A stretch of DNA of 64,000 nt, taken from NCBI GenBank assembly GCA_021733645.1, contig JAHREJ010000009.1, positions 1-64,000 of the forward strand, read 5' to 3'. Below, piece by piece: positions 26,026 to 35,465 of the stretch. The notes below the pieces were generated by a model. The model did not search any database. It was not told the DNA's origin and worked only from the letters and a program-made list of their open reading frames with translations. Position 1 is the stretch's first letter; each line of letters begins with the position of its first letter. Origin of the DNA: Bacillus subtilis subsp. subtilis. GTDB lineage: Bacteria; Pseudomonadota; Gammaproteobacteria; Xanthomonadales; Xanthomonadaceae. The position numbers and the translations under genes are program-made.

Positions 26026-28574
26026 CACAGCGCCACCTTCAGGCCCAGCGCATAGGTGCGGCCATACGCTTCCATCTGCAGGGTGCGCGATCGCGTGCCC
26101 TGGTACAGCTCCAGCGGCTTGTCGAGCAGGTTCTGCGCTTCGACGTACACGCTCATGTTGGCGGTGAGCTTGTAATCCAGGCTGAAATCCAGCTGGGTAT
26201 TGGGCGCCACATAGATGTCGTAGGCCGCACTGTCACCCAGTGTGTCCAGGTACTCACTGCGGTACACCGCCGCCACGCGCGTGCTGAAGCCGGCCTTTTC
26301 GTAGCCGATATGCGCGGTATACACGTGTTTGGAGGCGCGCGGCAGCATGAAGTCGTCGCGCTCGCGCCCTGCCATCCCGGGATCGAAATCGGTGTCCAGC
26401 CAGGTGCCGCTGGCGCCAACCAGCAGCCCGTCCCAGCCGGCCGGCAGGAAGGCCAGCTGTTGCTGCCAGTTGAACTCGGCACCCTTGACGGTGGCCTTGT
26501 TGCCGTTGATCACACGGGTGACCTCCAGGCCCGGATAGGCCGGATCGGTCTTGCTGAGCGTGTTGACGATGTAGCCGTCGATGGACTTGTGGAACAGGCC
26601 CAGCGAGAGAATGCCGGTGCTGCCGATGTACTTCTCCAACGACAGGTCGATGTTGTTGGATTCGTACGGGTCCAGTTGCGGGTTGCCGATCCGCACTTCC
26701 TTGTCGCCGCGGCTCAGGCCGATGCGCGGGGCGATATCGCCGAAGGACGGGCGCGACACGGTTTTGTTGGCGGCCGCGCGCAGCACCCAGTCGTCGCCAG
26801 CGTCATAGCGCAGGTGCAGGCCAGGCAGCACGTTGCTGTAACTGCGGCTCACCGTGACCGGCGTGACGGTGAAGGTGCGTCCGTTGCTGGCCACCTCCAC
26901 GTTGTTGCCGGTGGCACTGAACTGGGTGTTCTCCACGCGTACGCCGCCGATGATGCGCAGCGCGCCGATGTCCCAGGTCCCCATTGCATAGCTGGCGAAG
27001 ATGTCTTCGCTGGCGATGTAGTCCTCCTCCAGCGATGCCAGCGCGTTGCCGCCGGCATCCTGCGGGCGTGCGCTGTACTGGCCACCGAACTGCGCCCAGT
27101 AGCGGCGCATGGCCTCCGAACTCATGCCCTGGCCAAGGCTGCCGCCACGGTGCTCGGGCGTGCCGGTGGTCCAGTCCGACAGCGCGATGGCCGGGCCCAC
27201 GCGCAGTTCACGCTCGTTGCTGTCCACGTTGCGGTCGCGCCAGCGGCCGAGCAGGCCGACCTTGTAGCTGGCCCCCTCGCCGTCGAAACGGATGTTGACC
27301 TGCGCGCTGTGTTCCTTGTCATCCACGCGCTTGGGCGACAGCACCACGCGATCGAAGTCGTAGTTGCCGTTGTCCATCCAACCGGCGTCGTCGAGACTGA
27401 AACCGGGAACGCGGCTGCGCTGGTCGACGTTGGCACGCAGGTCATCGCCGTCGTACTTGAAGCGCGCCTCCATTTCGTCGTTGACGCGCTCTTCGGTTCG
27501 CGTGTATCCCACCTTGTAGTCGAGCACCGCCGCACTCAGGCGGTTCTCGCCACCCACGCTGGTGGCGAAGGTGTTCTCCTTCTTGGTGCGGTAACGCATG
27601 CGCTTCTGGATCGCATCGGCTGGCAGCGCGTCAACGCGATACTGCTGGTTGCCCAGCGCAGTCACCTGGCCATCGCCGAAGTTGAACAGGGTGCGCTGGC
27701 GGGTTTCGGCATCGTCGAACTGGCTGTACAGCGTGCGCAGGTAGTAGCGGTTGTCTTCATCGGGGCGCCAGTCCAGGTTGAGGTTGGCACCCACGCGCTT
27801 GCGCTCGATCTCGTACTTGCGGCGCTGCAGGCTGTTGGCGAAGAGGTCATCGTCGGCACCGCCGTCGAAGCGGCCGTACTCCACTTCGGTATTGTCCGAC
27901 TCGAAGCTGCGCTTCTGGTAATTCACGCCCAACGCCACGCCGAACGTATCGGCGAATACGTCGCTGTAGTTGAAGGCGGCTTTCGGGCTGGTTTGGCCGG
28001 ACAGCTGCTGGTGGCTGGCTTCGATCTTGCCGCGCAGGCTGCGCCCATCGCGGTCGAACGCCGAGGCCGACTCCACCAGGATCGCGCCGCCGATGGCATC
28101 GCCGGGCATGTCCGGGGTGGGCGACTTGACCACCCGCAGGCGCTCGGTGGAATCAGATGGAATCACATCCAGCGGTGCGGCACGACTGGAATCTTCGGGA
28201 GTGCCGATGGCGATGCCGTCGACGCTGACGCTGTTGAGGTTGGCGTCCAGCCCGCGGATGACCACGAAGCGGCCTTCGCCCTGGTCACGGGTGACGCTGA
28301 CGCCGGGCAGCCGCTGCAGCGATTCCGCCACGTTCTTGTCCGGGTAGACGCCCATGGCATCAGACGATACGGCGTCCTCGATGGCGTCGCTGCTGCGCTT
28401 GAGGTCCACCGCGCGGGTCTGTGACTCCAGCTGCGGGCGGACTTCCACGCGGTCCAGGTCGATCGCCTCGGCACCGGCGGCGGCCACCCCGGCCCCGGCG
28501 GCGAACACGGCCGGACTGGCCATCACCAGCAGCGACAGGCTGATCGCCCGGACCAACGCACTCTTCTTCTGCAC
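26025..28574 (-). CDS. TonB-dependent outer-membrane receptor, phytate uptake candidate
   Basis: The product (849 residues from the GTG at 28574, with GGGGAAAG just upstream) has a signal peptide, a plug domain (ESLQRLPGVSVTRDQGEG, VIRGLDANLNSVSVDG) and a 22-strand barrel ending in aromatic-rich strands (MEAYGRTYALGLKVAL). It resembles the TIGR01782-type receptors abundant in xanthomonads and caulobacters. Being first in an overlapping set with phytase and phosphatases, it probably imports phytate or another organophosphate across the outer membrane. The ligand is inference. Confidence 0.88.
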   Translation of the reverse strand: MQKKSALVRAISLSLLVMASPAVFAAGAGVAAAGAEAIDLDRVEVRPQLESQTRAVDLKRSSDAIEDAVSSDAMGVYPDKNVAESLQRLPGVSVTRDQGEGRFVVIRGLDANLNSVSVDGIAIGTPEDSSRAAPLDVIPSDSTERLRVVKSPTPDMPGDAIGGAILVESASAFDRDGRSLRGKIEASHQQLSGQTSPKAAFNYSDVFADTFGVALGVNYQKRSFESDNTEVEYGRFDGGADDDLFANSLQRRKYEIERKRVGANLNLDWRPDEDNRYYLRTLYSQFDDAETRQRTLFNFGDGQVTALGNQQYRVDALPADAIQKRMRYRTKKENTFATSVGGENRLSAAVLDYKVGYTRTEERVNDEMEARFKYDGDDLRANVDQRSRVPGFSLDDAGWMDNGNYDFDRVVLSPKRVDDKEHSAQVNIRFDGEGASYKVGLLGRWRDRNVDSNERELRVGPAIALSDWTTGTPEHRGGSLGQGMSSEAMRRYWAQFGGQYSARPQDAGGNALASLEEDYIASEDIFASYAMGTWDIGALRIIGGVRVENTQFSATGNNVEVASNGRTFTVTPVTVSRSYSNVLPGLHLRYDAGDDWVLRAAANKTVSRPSFGDIAPRIGLSRGDKEVRIGNPQLDPYESNNIDLSLEKYIGSTGILSLGLFHKSIDGYIVNTLSKTDPAYPGLEVTRVINGNKATVKGAEFNWQQQLAFLPAGWDGLLVGASGTWLDTDFDPGMAGRERDDFMLPRASKHVYTAHIGYEKAGFSTRVAAVYRSEYLDTLGDSAAYDIYVAPNTQLDFSLDYKLTANMSVYVEAQNLLDKPLELYQGTRSRTLQMEAYGRTYALGLKVAL

Positions 28575-28623
28575 GGCTTTCCCCAACGGTGTAAAGATTG
28601 GGTCAGCACGGTATGTCCGCCAG

Positions 28624-28641
28624 GTTGCATGGGCGTGACAT
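28624..28641 (-). promoter_or_regulatory. Candidate Pho box upstream of the receptor-phytase operon
   Basis: On the minus strand, ATGTCAC and ATGCAAC are separated by four bases (GCCC), the 7-4-7 spacing of PhoB boxes built from CTGTCAT-like halves. It lies about 50 bases before the receptor start. The first half matches well and the second poorly, so this is only a candidate, but it fits the phosphate-related genes that follow. Confidence 0.35.
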
Positions 28642-28970
28642 GGGGATTGGGATTGGGGTCCGGAACGGAATCCGGAACGGGATCCGGAACGGGAACGGGA
28701 ACGGGAAAGGGGTGGGGGGGGGGGGTGGGGAGGGGGAGGGGATGGGATGGGAGGGGATGGGATGGGATGGGGATTTTGATCTGGTAGAGCCGAGCCATGC
28801 TCGGCTGCTCTGGCTTTGCGTGGCCTGCCGAGCTCGGCTTTGTCTTTGACTGGCCTGCCGAGCTCGGCTTCGTCTTTGACTGGCCTGCCGAGCATGGCTC
28901 GGCACTACCGGAGATTTCGGCTTCGGCTTCGGTTCTGGCTTCGGCCTCGGCTTTGGCTTTGGGATGGCTT
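28642..28970. repeat. Low-complexity repeat block between the receptor operon and upp
   Basis: From left to right on the plus strand: GGAACGG-like repeats, a G-run with only one T, then GGGAT repeats to about 28772; a GTAG hairpin (GTAG at 28784, stem 28788-28806); nearly three 30-base units at 28821, 28851 and 28881 starting TGGCCTGCCGAG; and TTCGGC-type hexamers at 28915-28970. The G-rich part could form quadruplex DNA. It spans most of the 437-base gap; no gene is seen here. Confidence 0.85.
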
Positions 28971-29011
28971 GCGTCACACTAGGGGCCTCCCTGCTTACCT
29001 GCCCTTTTCCC

Positions 29012-29647
29012 ATGAAAATCGTCGAAGTGCGCCATCCGCTGGTGCAGCACAAGATCGGCCTGATGCGCGATGCGTCCCTGAGCACCAAGGACTTCCGCGA
29101 GCTGGCCAACGAGCTCGGCGGCCTGCTGGCGTACGAGGCCACCGCCGACCTGGATACCGAGGCCCACACCATGACGGGCTGGGCCGGTCCGGTGACGGTG
29201 CAGCGCATTGCCGGTGCCAAGATCACGGTGGTGCCGATCCTGCGCGCCGGGCTGGGCATGCTCAGTGGCGTGCTGTCGCTGATTCCGGCCGCACGGGTCA
29301 GCGTGGTGGGCCTGCAACGCGATGAGGAAACCCTGCAGCCGGTGCCCTACTTCGAACGCCTCACCGGGCGCCTGGAAGAGCGCGACGCGCTGATCCTGGA
29401 CCCGATGCTGGCCACCGGCGGCACCCTGATCGCCACCATCGACATGCTCAAGCGCGCCGGCGCACGCCGCATCAAGGGCATTTTCCTGGTTGCCGCGCCC
29501 GAGGGCATCGCCGCCGTGCAGGCGGTACACCCGGACGTGGAAATCTTCACCGCCGCCATCGACGCCCGGCTCAACGAAAAGGGCTACATCCTGCCGGGCC
29601 TGGGCGATGCCGGCGACCGCATCTTCGGTACCCGCGTGGTCGGCTGA
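29012..29647 (+). CDS. upp: Uracil phosphoribosyltransferase
   Basis: The 211-residue cytoplasmic enzyme makes UMP from uracil and PRPP in pyrimidine salvage. It starts [20 protein letters not shown] (ATG 29012) and shows the PRPP-binding [13 protein letters not shown] (about 126-138), ILRAGLGM for base recognition and the C-terminal [17 protein letters not shown]. Length equals the family norm. No ribosome site is strong; a C-rich leader precedes the start. Confidence 0.96.
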   Translation: MKIVEVRHPLVQHKIGLMRDASLSTKDFRELANELGGLLAYEATADLDTEAHTMTGWAGPVTVQRIAGAKITVVPILRAGLGMLSGVLSLIPAARVSVVGLQRDEETLQPVPYFERLTGRLEERDALILDPMLATGGTLIATIDMLKRAGARRIKGIFLVAAPEGIAAVQAVHPDVEIFTAAIDARLNEKGYILPGLGDAGDRIFGTRVVG

Positions 29648-29755
29648 TCCGCCGCCAGTCCCGGTTGCCGATATCGGCTGCCGGGATCTTCACGCCGTCT
29701 CCGCAGGCTCCGGCAGAAGCTGCGCGCACCATCAACCCGTGCGTGGAGTGTTGCC

Positions 29756-30040
29756 ATGAAGACCGTGTCCCTGCTGGCCTGCCTGCTGCTGATCGGCAGC
29801 CCCGTGCTGGCCAGTGCCGCCACCCCGCAGCAACAGCGCATGGCCGATTGTTCGGCCAAGAACAAGGGCAAGACCGGCGATGCCTACAAATCGGCGCAGA
29901 AGGCGTGCCTGAGCGGGCCGGCTCCGGTGGCCACCACGCCGCAGGAACGCATGAAGACCTGCAACGCCGATGCCGCCGCCAAGAAACTGGCCGGCGACGC
30001 GCGCAAGACGTTCATGAGCGGGTGCCTGAAGGCGCATTGA
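29756..30040 (+). CDS. PsiF-repeat exported protein
   Basis: The 94-residue product has a signal peptide (MKTVSLLACLLLIGSPVLAS) and two PsiF repeats, TPQQQRMADCSAKNKGKTG and TPQERMKTCNADAAAKKLAG, each with paired Cys. E. coli psiF is induced by phosphate starvation; its role is unknown. It has a good ribosome site (GGAG) 109 bases after upp. Nearness to the phytase operon may be meaningful, but the genes are on opposite strands. Confidence 0.85.
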   Translation: MKTVSLLACLLLIGSPVLASAATPQQQRMADCSAKNKGKTGDAYKSAQKACLSGPAPVATTPQERMKTCNADAAAKKLAGDARKTFMSGCLKAH

Positions 30041-30053
30041 CGCGCGGCTGGTC

Positions 30054-30076
30054 ATCCACGCCTGGCGTGGATCTAC
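30054..30076. repeat. GTAG-type REP hairpin
   Basis: ATCCACGC (30054-30061) pairs with GCGTGGAT (30065-30072), followed by CTAC at 30073-30076, which is GTAG on the minus strand. It lies between the convergent psiF-like and MBL-fold genes and may aid termination. Confidence 0.6.
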
Positions 30077-30130
30077 GCGGCGTCACCGAACCTCCCGCCG
30101 GCAACGCAGGGCGGGCGGTTCGTGTGGGCG

Positions 30131-31018
30131 TTAGGCCAGGGAGCGCGCCTTCAGCTCGCCCTGCTCGTGCGCCGTGCCGAAACGGCCCTTGTCATCGCGC
30201 ACCACCTGCGCCAAGGCGCACTGCGGGTCGTGGGTAAAGAACAGGTGCACGTTGCGCGCCAGCTTGTCTTCCAGGAAGCTGCGTTTCTCGTCGATCAGCA
30301 GTTCGGCATTGCGGTCGTAGCCCATGGTGATCGGGACGTGCACCCACGACCGACCGGGAATCAGGTCGGCGCAGAACACCACGCCACCACGCGAGTGGCC
30401 ATCGGCCTGCTCGGGCCCGACAATTTCAGCCAGCATCAGCCCCGGGGTATGCCCGTCGCTGAAACTGAAGCGCACGGCCTGACCCAGCGCCCTGGAATAC
30501 GGCCCTTCCACGATTTCCAAGCGGCCGCTGTCCTGCAGCAGGCCCGGCAACTCGGGGATGAAACTGGCGCGGTCACGCGGGTGGGGGTGCCGTGCGCGCT
30601 GCCAGTGTTCGGCTCCCACCAGGAAGGTGGCGTTGGGGAACAGCAGCTCCGGCCCGCGGCCTTCGCTCCATTGCGCCAACAGGCCGCCGGCATGGTCGAA
30701 ATGCAGGTGGCTGAGTACCACCACGTCGATGTCCTCATGCTCGAAGCCGGCTTCGCGCAGCGACTCCATCAGCACGTGGCGTGGTTCCTGCACGCCGTAG
30801 CGGTCACGCAGCCTGGGCTCGAAGAATGCGCCGATGCCGGTCTCGAACAGCACCGTCTTGCCCGCCAACGGGCTGGCCAGCAGCGCGCGGCAGGCCAGCT
30901 CGATACGGTTCAAGTCATCGGGCGCCGCCCATTTTTCCCACACCGCGCGCGGCGCGTTGCCGAACATCGCGCCGCCATCGAGCTTCTGTGAGTTACCGCG
31001 TATCGACCATAGTTTCAT
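30131..31018 (-). CDS. MBL-fold metallo-hydrolase
   Basis: The 295-residue protein has the metallo-beta-lactamase zinc motif [10 protein letters not shown] (HxHxDH), later metal ligands in SFSDGHTPG and [10 protein letters not shown], and a C-terminal His in FFTHDPQ. There is no signal peptide, so it acts in the cytoplasm. Family members range from thioesterases to lactonases and nucleases, so the substrate is open. It is a single gene on its strand with a 108-base gap to ggt. Confidence 0.8.
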   Translation of the reverse strand: MKLWSIRGNSQKLDGGAMFGNAPRAVWEKWAAPDDLNRIELACRALLASPLAGKTVLFETGIGAFFEPRLRDRYGVQEPRHVLMESLREAGFEHEDIDVVVLSHLHFDHAGGLLAQWSEGRGPELLFPNATFLVGAEHWQRARHPHPRDRASFIPELPGLLQDSGRLEIVEGPYSRALGQAVRFSFSDGHTPGLMLAEIVGPEQADGHSRGGVVFCADLIPGRSWVHVPITMGYDRNAELLIDEKRSFLEDKLARNVHLFFTHDPQCALAQVVRDDKGRFGTAHEQGELKARSLA

Positions 31019-31081
31019 CGGTAAATTATCCGGCGCGACGCGTTAAATATTCGCTAGGCGCGGTGGCTCATGCAACCAAAA

Positions 31082-31102
31082 ACCCCGCCGGGAAGGCGGG
31101 GT
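31082..31102 (-). terminator. Intrinsic terminator of ggt
   Basis: ACCCCGCC (31082-31089) pairs with GGCGGGGT (31095-31102). On the minus strand the stem is followed by TTTTTGG, and it lies about 25 bases past the ggt stop. Confidence 0.75.
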
Positions 31103-31126
31103 CTGGAAGCAAGACCGCTGCCTGGG

Positions 31127-32869
31127 TCAGTGGCCCGCGGCCGGCATCACCGCCGCACTGCCCACCGGGTTGCGTGGGTCGCTGCCGCCGCTGAGCACGT
31201 TGGCCTTGCGGTCCCATTCCACGGTCTGCAGATTGCCCCACACGTGGCTGGACCCACGCCCGCCTTCGGCACTGTCGCCGGGCAGCTCGATCTTGTGGCC
31301 CATCGCCTGCAGCTGCTTGATGGTTTCCACCGACAACGCACCGGTTTCAGCCGAGATCTCATCGGGCAGCCACTGGTGGTGGTAGCGCGGCAACGCGGCA
31401 ACCTGCTGCGCGCTCAGGCCATCGTCGTAGCCCAGGATGCCCAGCAACACCATCGTGATGATGCGGCTGCCCCCGGGCGTGCCCAACACCACCACCTTGT
31501 CGGCCGATTCCATGAAGGTGGGCGTCATCGAACTGAGCATGCGCTTGCCCGGCTTGGGCGCGTTGGCCGCATAGCCCATCACGCCAAACGCATTGGGCGT
31601 GCCCGGCTTCAGCGCGAAGTCGTCCATCTCGTTGTTGAGCAGCACGCCGGTGCCCTTGGGAATCAGCCCCGAGCCATACAGCAGATTGACCGTCTGGGTG
31701 GCGCCAACGCGATTGCCGTCGCGGTCGATGATGGAGAAATGGGTGGTCTCATCGTCTTCCAGCGGGGTCGGGTTGCCCGACAGCAGGTCGCTGGGAGTGG
31801 CCTTGTCCGGGTGGATGGTCGCGCGCAGGCCCTGCGCGTAGTCCTTGCTGGTCAGCACCTTCTGCGGGATGTGCACGAAATCAGGATCGCCCAGGAAGAA
31901 GGTACGGTCGCGGTAGGCGCGGCGCATCGCCTCCACCACCAGGTGGGTACGGTGCGCTTCATCCATCGATTTCAGGTCCCAGCCTTCCAGGATCTGCAGC
32001 ATCGCCGCCAGCGCGATACCGCCCGACGACGGCGGCGAGGCGGTGGTGATCTTCCAGTCGCGGTAGTTGAATACGATCGGCTCGCGCAGCTTGACCCGGT
32101 AACCGGCCAGCTCCTCGGCGGTCCATTTGCCCCCCGCCTGCTTCACCCCGGCCAGCAGCAGCTTGCCGGTCTGGCCACGGTAGAAACCGTCGAAGCCCTG
32201 GTCGGCCAGGCGCTCCAGCGTGGCGGCCAGTTCCGGCTGGCGGAACAGATCGCCCTCGGCAATCGGCTTGCCGTTGCGCAGGTAGACCTCGCGCGTTCCG
32301 GGGTAGCGTTCCATCACTTCGCGGCGCGAGGCATACCCCTTGGCCATCCGCGCATACACCGGGAAGCCATCGCTGGCGATACGCATCGCCGGGCCCAGCG
32401 AGGTACGCAGGGGCAGCTTGCCGTGCCTGGAGGACAGCTCCACCAGCGCCGCGGGCAGGCCCGGAATGCCCGCCGACCACGGGCCGTTGACCGAGCGGTC
32501 GCGGTCCAGTTCCCCGTTCTTGTCGAGGAAGGCCGCTTCGGTGCCGGCCTGCGGCGCGGTCTCGCGCGCGTCCAGCATCACGTCCTTGCCGGTGGCCGCG
32601 TCATGCAGCAGGAAGAAGCCGCCGCCGCCCAGGCCGGAGCTGATCGGCTCCACCACCGACAGCACCGAGGACACCGCCACCGCCGCATCGAAGGCATTGC
32701 CCCCCTTGGCCAGAATCTCCATGCCCGCCTCGGTGGCCAGGTGGTGGCCGCTGGCAATGGCCGCACCGTCGGGGTGCGTGGCCAGGGAAGCCTTCACCGG
32801 CTCGGCGGACCAGGCCAGCGGCGTCCACAGCAGGACAAGCAACAACCAGCGACGCGACAGGGTGTTCAT
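31127..32869 (-). CDS. ggt: Gamma-glutamyltransferase precursor
   Basis: The 580-residue periplasmic enzyme cuts the gamma-glutamyl bond of glutathione and is made as a proenzyme. After a signal peptide (residues 1-22) come ASGHHLATEAGMEILAKGGN and LGGGGFFLLH of the large subunit; the autocleavage and catalytic Thr is in DDETTHFSIID (about residue 378). The small subunit has GTPGGSRIITMVL. The start overlaps the ferredoxin stop by four bases (ATGA), so the two are coupled. Confidence 0.94.
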   Translation of the reverse strand: MNTLSRRWLLLVLLWTPLAWSAEPVKASLATHPDGAAIASGHHLATEAGMEILAKGGNAFDAAVAVSSVLSVVEPISSGLGGGGFFLLHDAATGKDVMLDARETAPQAGTEAAFLDKNGELDRDRSVNGPWSAGIPGLPAALVELSSRHGKLPLRTSLGPAMRIASDGFPVYARMAKGYASRREVMERYPGTREVYLRNGKPIAEGDLFRQPELAATLERLADQGFDGFYRGQTGKLLLAGVKQAGGKWTAEELAGYRVKLREPIVFNYRDWKITTASPPSSGGIALAAMLQILEGWDLKSMDEAHRTHLVVEAMRRAYRDRTFFLGDPDFVHIPQKVLTSKDYAQGLRATIHPDKATPSDLLSGNPTPLEDDETTHFSIIDRDGNRVGATQTVNLLYGSGLIPKGTGVLLNNEMDDFALKPGTPNAFGVMGYAANAPKPGKRMLSSMTPTFMESADKVVVLGTPGGSRIITMVLLGILGYDDGLSAQQVAALPRYHHQWLPDEISAETGALSVETIKQLQAMGHKIELPGDSAEGGRGSSHVWGNLQTVEWDRKANVLSGGSDPRNPVGSAAVMPAAGH

Positions 32870-33147
32870 TCGGACTTCGGCTCCGCATAGAGTTCAGGAT
32901 GGTCGCGCTGAAGACCAAACAGTTTGGCCAGCAGGGCTTCCTGGGTTTCTGGAATATCCGGATCGGGATCGATGCATTCGACCGGGCAGACGACCACGCA
33001 CTGGGGTTCGTCGAAATGCCCCACGCACTCGGTGCAGCGGGCCGGATCGATCACGTAGATGGTTTCACCCATCGAAATGGCCTGGTTGGGACAGGCCGGC
33101 TCACAGACGTCGCAGTTGACGCAGAGCTCATTGATTTTCAGCGACAT
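32866..33147 (-). CDS. yfhL: YfhL-type 2[4Fe-4S] ferredoxin
   Basis: The 93-residue ferredoxin has two Cys clusters: CVNCDVCEPACP (about 9-20) and CTECVGHFDEPQC...VVCPVECI. The eight-residue insert between the second and third Cys of cluster two is typical of the YfhL/Alvin type, which has low redox potentials. It could serve in tRNA or cofactor chemistry. It is followed by ggt with an ATGA overlap. A GC-rich hairpin lies upstream near 33155-33195. Confidence 0.9.
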   Translation of the reverse strand: MSLKINELCVNCDVCEPACPNQAISMGETIYVIDPARCTECVGHFDEPQCVVVCPVECIDPDPDIPETQEALLAKLFGLQRDHPELYAEPKSE

Positions 33148-33276
33148 GGCGTTATTGCTCCACGCCCGCGCCGGCGGATGAAAACCGGCCGGCGCGGGCG
33201 CGCTGGCCGGTCATCGGCGGCTTCCTGGCTGGAAACCGCCCGGGCCGCGCCAGAAGCGCGGCCGCCACTGCACGGG

Positions 33277-33768
33277 TTACTTGGCTTCTACGAAGATGTA
33301 CTCGGCGCCGGTCGGCTGGATGATGGCCTGCACGCGGGCGTTGTCGGCGGCCTTGCCGATGAACACCACGCGCACGCCCTTCATCGAGTCCGGCGAGACA
33401 TCCTTGAACACGGCCTGGATCATGTCGGCCATCTTGGCCGAGGCCGACGAACCGAAGGCCAGCATGTTGCCCGGCTGCACGCCACGGGCCACGGCCTGGG
33501 TAGCGCTTTCGACCTGGCGCTCGTACTTGGCGGCGAACTCCGGATCGGACTCCGGGGAGAGGTAGTACAGGAACGGGCTGTTGGTGATGTTGCCCATGTT
33601 CTGCACGGCCACGGCCTGCAGGTACTTCTTCCAGCCGGCGTCGTCATTGGCGTCCGGGGCGACCAGCGCCTGCTGGGCTTCGGCTACCGGAGCGGCCTCT
33701 TCCTTTTTGCAGGCGGTGAAGGCCAGCGCGAACGACGCGATCAACATGGCACGCATGGTGTTGTTCAT
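33277..33768 (-). CDS. Lipoprotein of unknown function
   Basis: The 163-residue product has a lipobox (ALAFTACKKEE) and a strong ribosome site (GGGAGGAATTCC before the ATG). The mature part has an acidic linker, a conserved-looking AVQNMGNITNSPFLYYL segment and an alternating strand-helix C-terminus (VRVVFIGKAADNARVQAI). I do not recognise the family. It lies 48 bases after coaD and 129 before the ferredoxin on the same strand. Confidence 0.7.
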   Translation of the reverse strand: MNNTMRAMLIASFALAFTACKKEEAAPVAEAQQALVAPDANDDAGWKKYLQAVAVQNMGNITNSPFLYYLSPESDPEFAAKYERQVESATQAVARGVQPGNMLAFGSSASAKMADMIQAVFKDVSPDSMKGVRVVFIGKAADNARVQAIIQPTGAEYIFVEAK

Positions 33769-33816
33769 GGAATTCCTCCCTTGGTGATTCTTGGTATGTG
33801 TGGATCTGGCGGGTTC

Positions 33817-34329
<513 letters not shown>

Positions 34330-34333
34330 TCAG

Positions 34334-34939
34334 CTACACGTTGTGATCTGGTGAAAGTGTAGCAGTGGCGCGGCGGTACAGGGCAAAACGCACCTCGCGG
34401 GTGCCGCCCTCGCGGTGCAGCAGCCAGGGCGCGGGTACCCGCGGCGCCTGCTCGGCCGGCGCCTCCAGGTACAGCCACGCATCGGCGGCCAGGTGCGGCC
34501 CCAGCCCGGCCAGCACCTGCTCCCACAGCCCGGCGGCGAAGGGCGGGTCCACGAACACGATATCGGCCTGCCCCACCGGCGGCTGCGCCAGCCACTGCAA
34601 GGCATCGGCCTGGACTACCGTTACCTGCGCCTGCGCGCCCAGTTTGGCCACCGATTCACGCAGCTGGCGGGCCAATGCCGCATCGCGCTCCACCAGCGTG
34701 GCCTGCCCGGCCCCACGCGACACCGCCTCCAGCCCCAGCGCCCCGCTGCCGGCAAACAGGTCCAGCACCCGCGCGCCCCCGATCCGGGGCATCAGCCAGT
34801 TGAACACCGTCTCCCGCACCCGGTCGCTGCTGGGCCGCAGCCCCGGCGACAACGGCACTGGCAGCTTGGTGCCCCGCCACTTGCCGCCGATGATCCGCAC
34901 CTGGCCCACGGCCGCCGTGACCGGCTGACGCGGCTTCAT
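34334..34939 (-). CDS. rsmD: 16S rRNA (guanine-966-N2)-methyltransferase
   Basis: The 201-residue SAM-dependent enzyme methylates G966 of 16S rRNA. It has the RsmD N-terminus (VRIIGGKWRGTKLPVP), the SAM loop VLDLFAGSGALGLEAVSRGA (about 58-77) and the catalytic FVDPPF (about 129-134). It is followed closely by coaD. Length is normal. Confidence 0.94.
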   Translation of the reverse strand: MKPRQPVTAAVGQVRIIGGKWRGTKLPVPLSPGLRPSSDRVRETVFNWLMPRIGGARVLDLFAGSGALGLEAVSRGAGQATLVERDAALARQLRESVAKLGAQAQVTVVQADALQWLAQPPVGQADIVFVDPPFAAGLWEQVLAGLGPHLAADAWLYLEAPAEQAPRVPAPWLLHREGGTREVRFALYRRATATLSPDHNV

Positions 34940-35079
34940 GCGCGGCTCCAGAAGGAGAGAGCGGACGGGTCGAACGGGCGGGAGCAGGTCATGGGCACGA
35001 AGATCAGGCGATTCAAGGCGCCATTCTAGGCGGTCCGGCCATCCTCTCCACCACGCCCTCCGATAACGTCACGAGGAGC

Positions 35080-35162
35080 AGCCACGCATGGCGTGGCTCT
35101 ACCGGCCGCTACCAACATCCCTGCCCCGGAACGAAGATCAGCCACGCGTGGCGTGGCTCTAC
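35080..35162. repeat. Two GTAG-type REP hairpins upstream of htpG
   Basis: AGCCACGC...GCGTGGCT hairpins at 35080-35098 and 35140-35158 are each followed by CTAC (35099-35102, 35159-35162), so both point the same way (GTAG on the minus strand). They lie in the 526-base rsmD-htpG gap, which holds repeats but no gene that I can support. Confidence 0.75.
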
Positions 35163-35178
35163 CCGCGTCACTCGGAAC

Positions 35179-35305
35179 GTCTGCCAGAGGCCGGTGGGGA
35201 TGCGGTCCCGGGACCGTCGGGCAACATGGATGTTGCCCACGAGGCTCCAAGGATGGATTTACGCCGTGTCCCGGGACCGCATCCCCACCGGCCTCCCACG
35301 CAGAC
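35179..35305. repeat. Structured repeat element, copy A (long outer stem, inner hairpin)
   Basis: Outer arms 35187-35214 and 35268-35295 are a perfect 28-bp inverted repeat; after a small internal loop GTCTGC (35179-35184) pairs with GCAGAC (35300-35305). The 53-base middle contains a second hairpin, GGGCAACAT/ATGTTGCCC (35219-35238). Read on the minus strand, its middle matches that of the element at 55743-55849, while the stem sequences differ but still pair. It lies about 160 bases before htpG. Confidence 0.85.
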
Positions 35306-35465
35306 AGGCAGGCGCCGCGCTTTTGGCTTCATGCTCTGGCTTCATGCTTCGGCCTCGGCTTCGGCTTCGGCTCCGGTCCCCGCTCTTGAAAACCCACCCC
35401 ACCACCCCTACCCCTTGAGCCAGCCGCCGCGCCGGGCGCGGCATCGTCCAAGGAGCATCGTCACC

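Noticed and set aside
25923..28424. An 833-codon plus-strand frame opposite the TonB receptor
   Set aside because: Low-complexity mirror of the receptor gene, without a ribosome site.
33148..33276. GC-rich hairpins between the lipoprotein and ferredoxin genes as a terminator
   Set aside because: Stems are strong but no T-run follows on either strand, so I only mention the hairpin under the ferredoxin.
34940..35465. Possible N-terminal extension of HtpG through the repeat region
   Set aside because: The upstream part translates REP and inverted-repeat DNA; the conserved HtpG start lies at the GTG at 35466.
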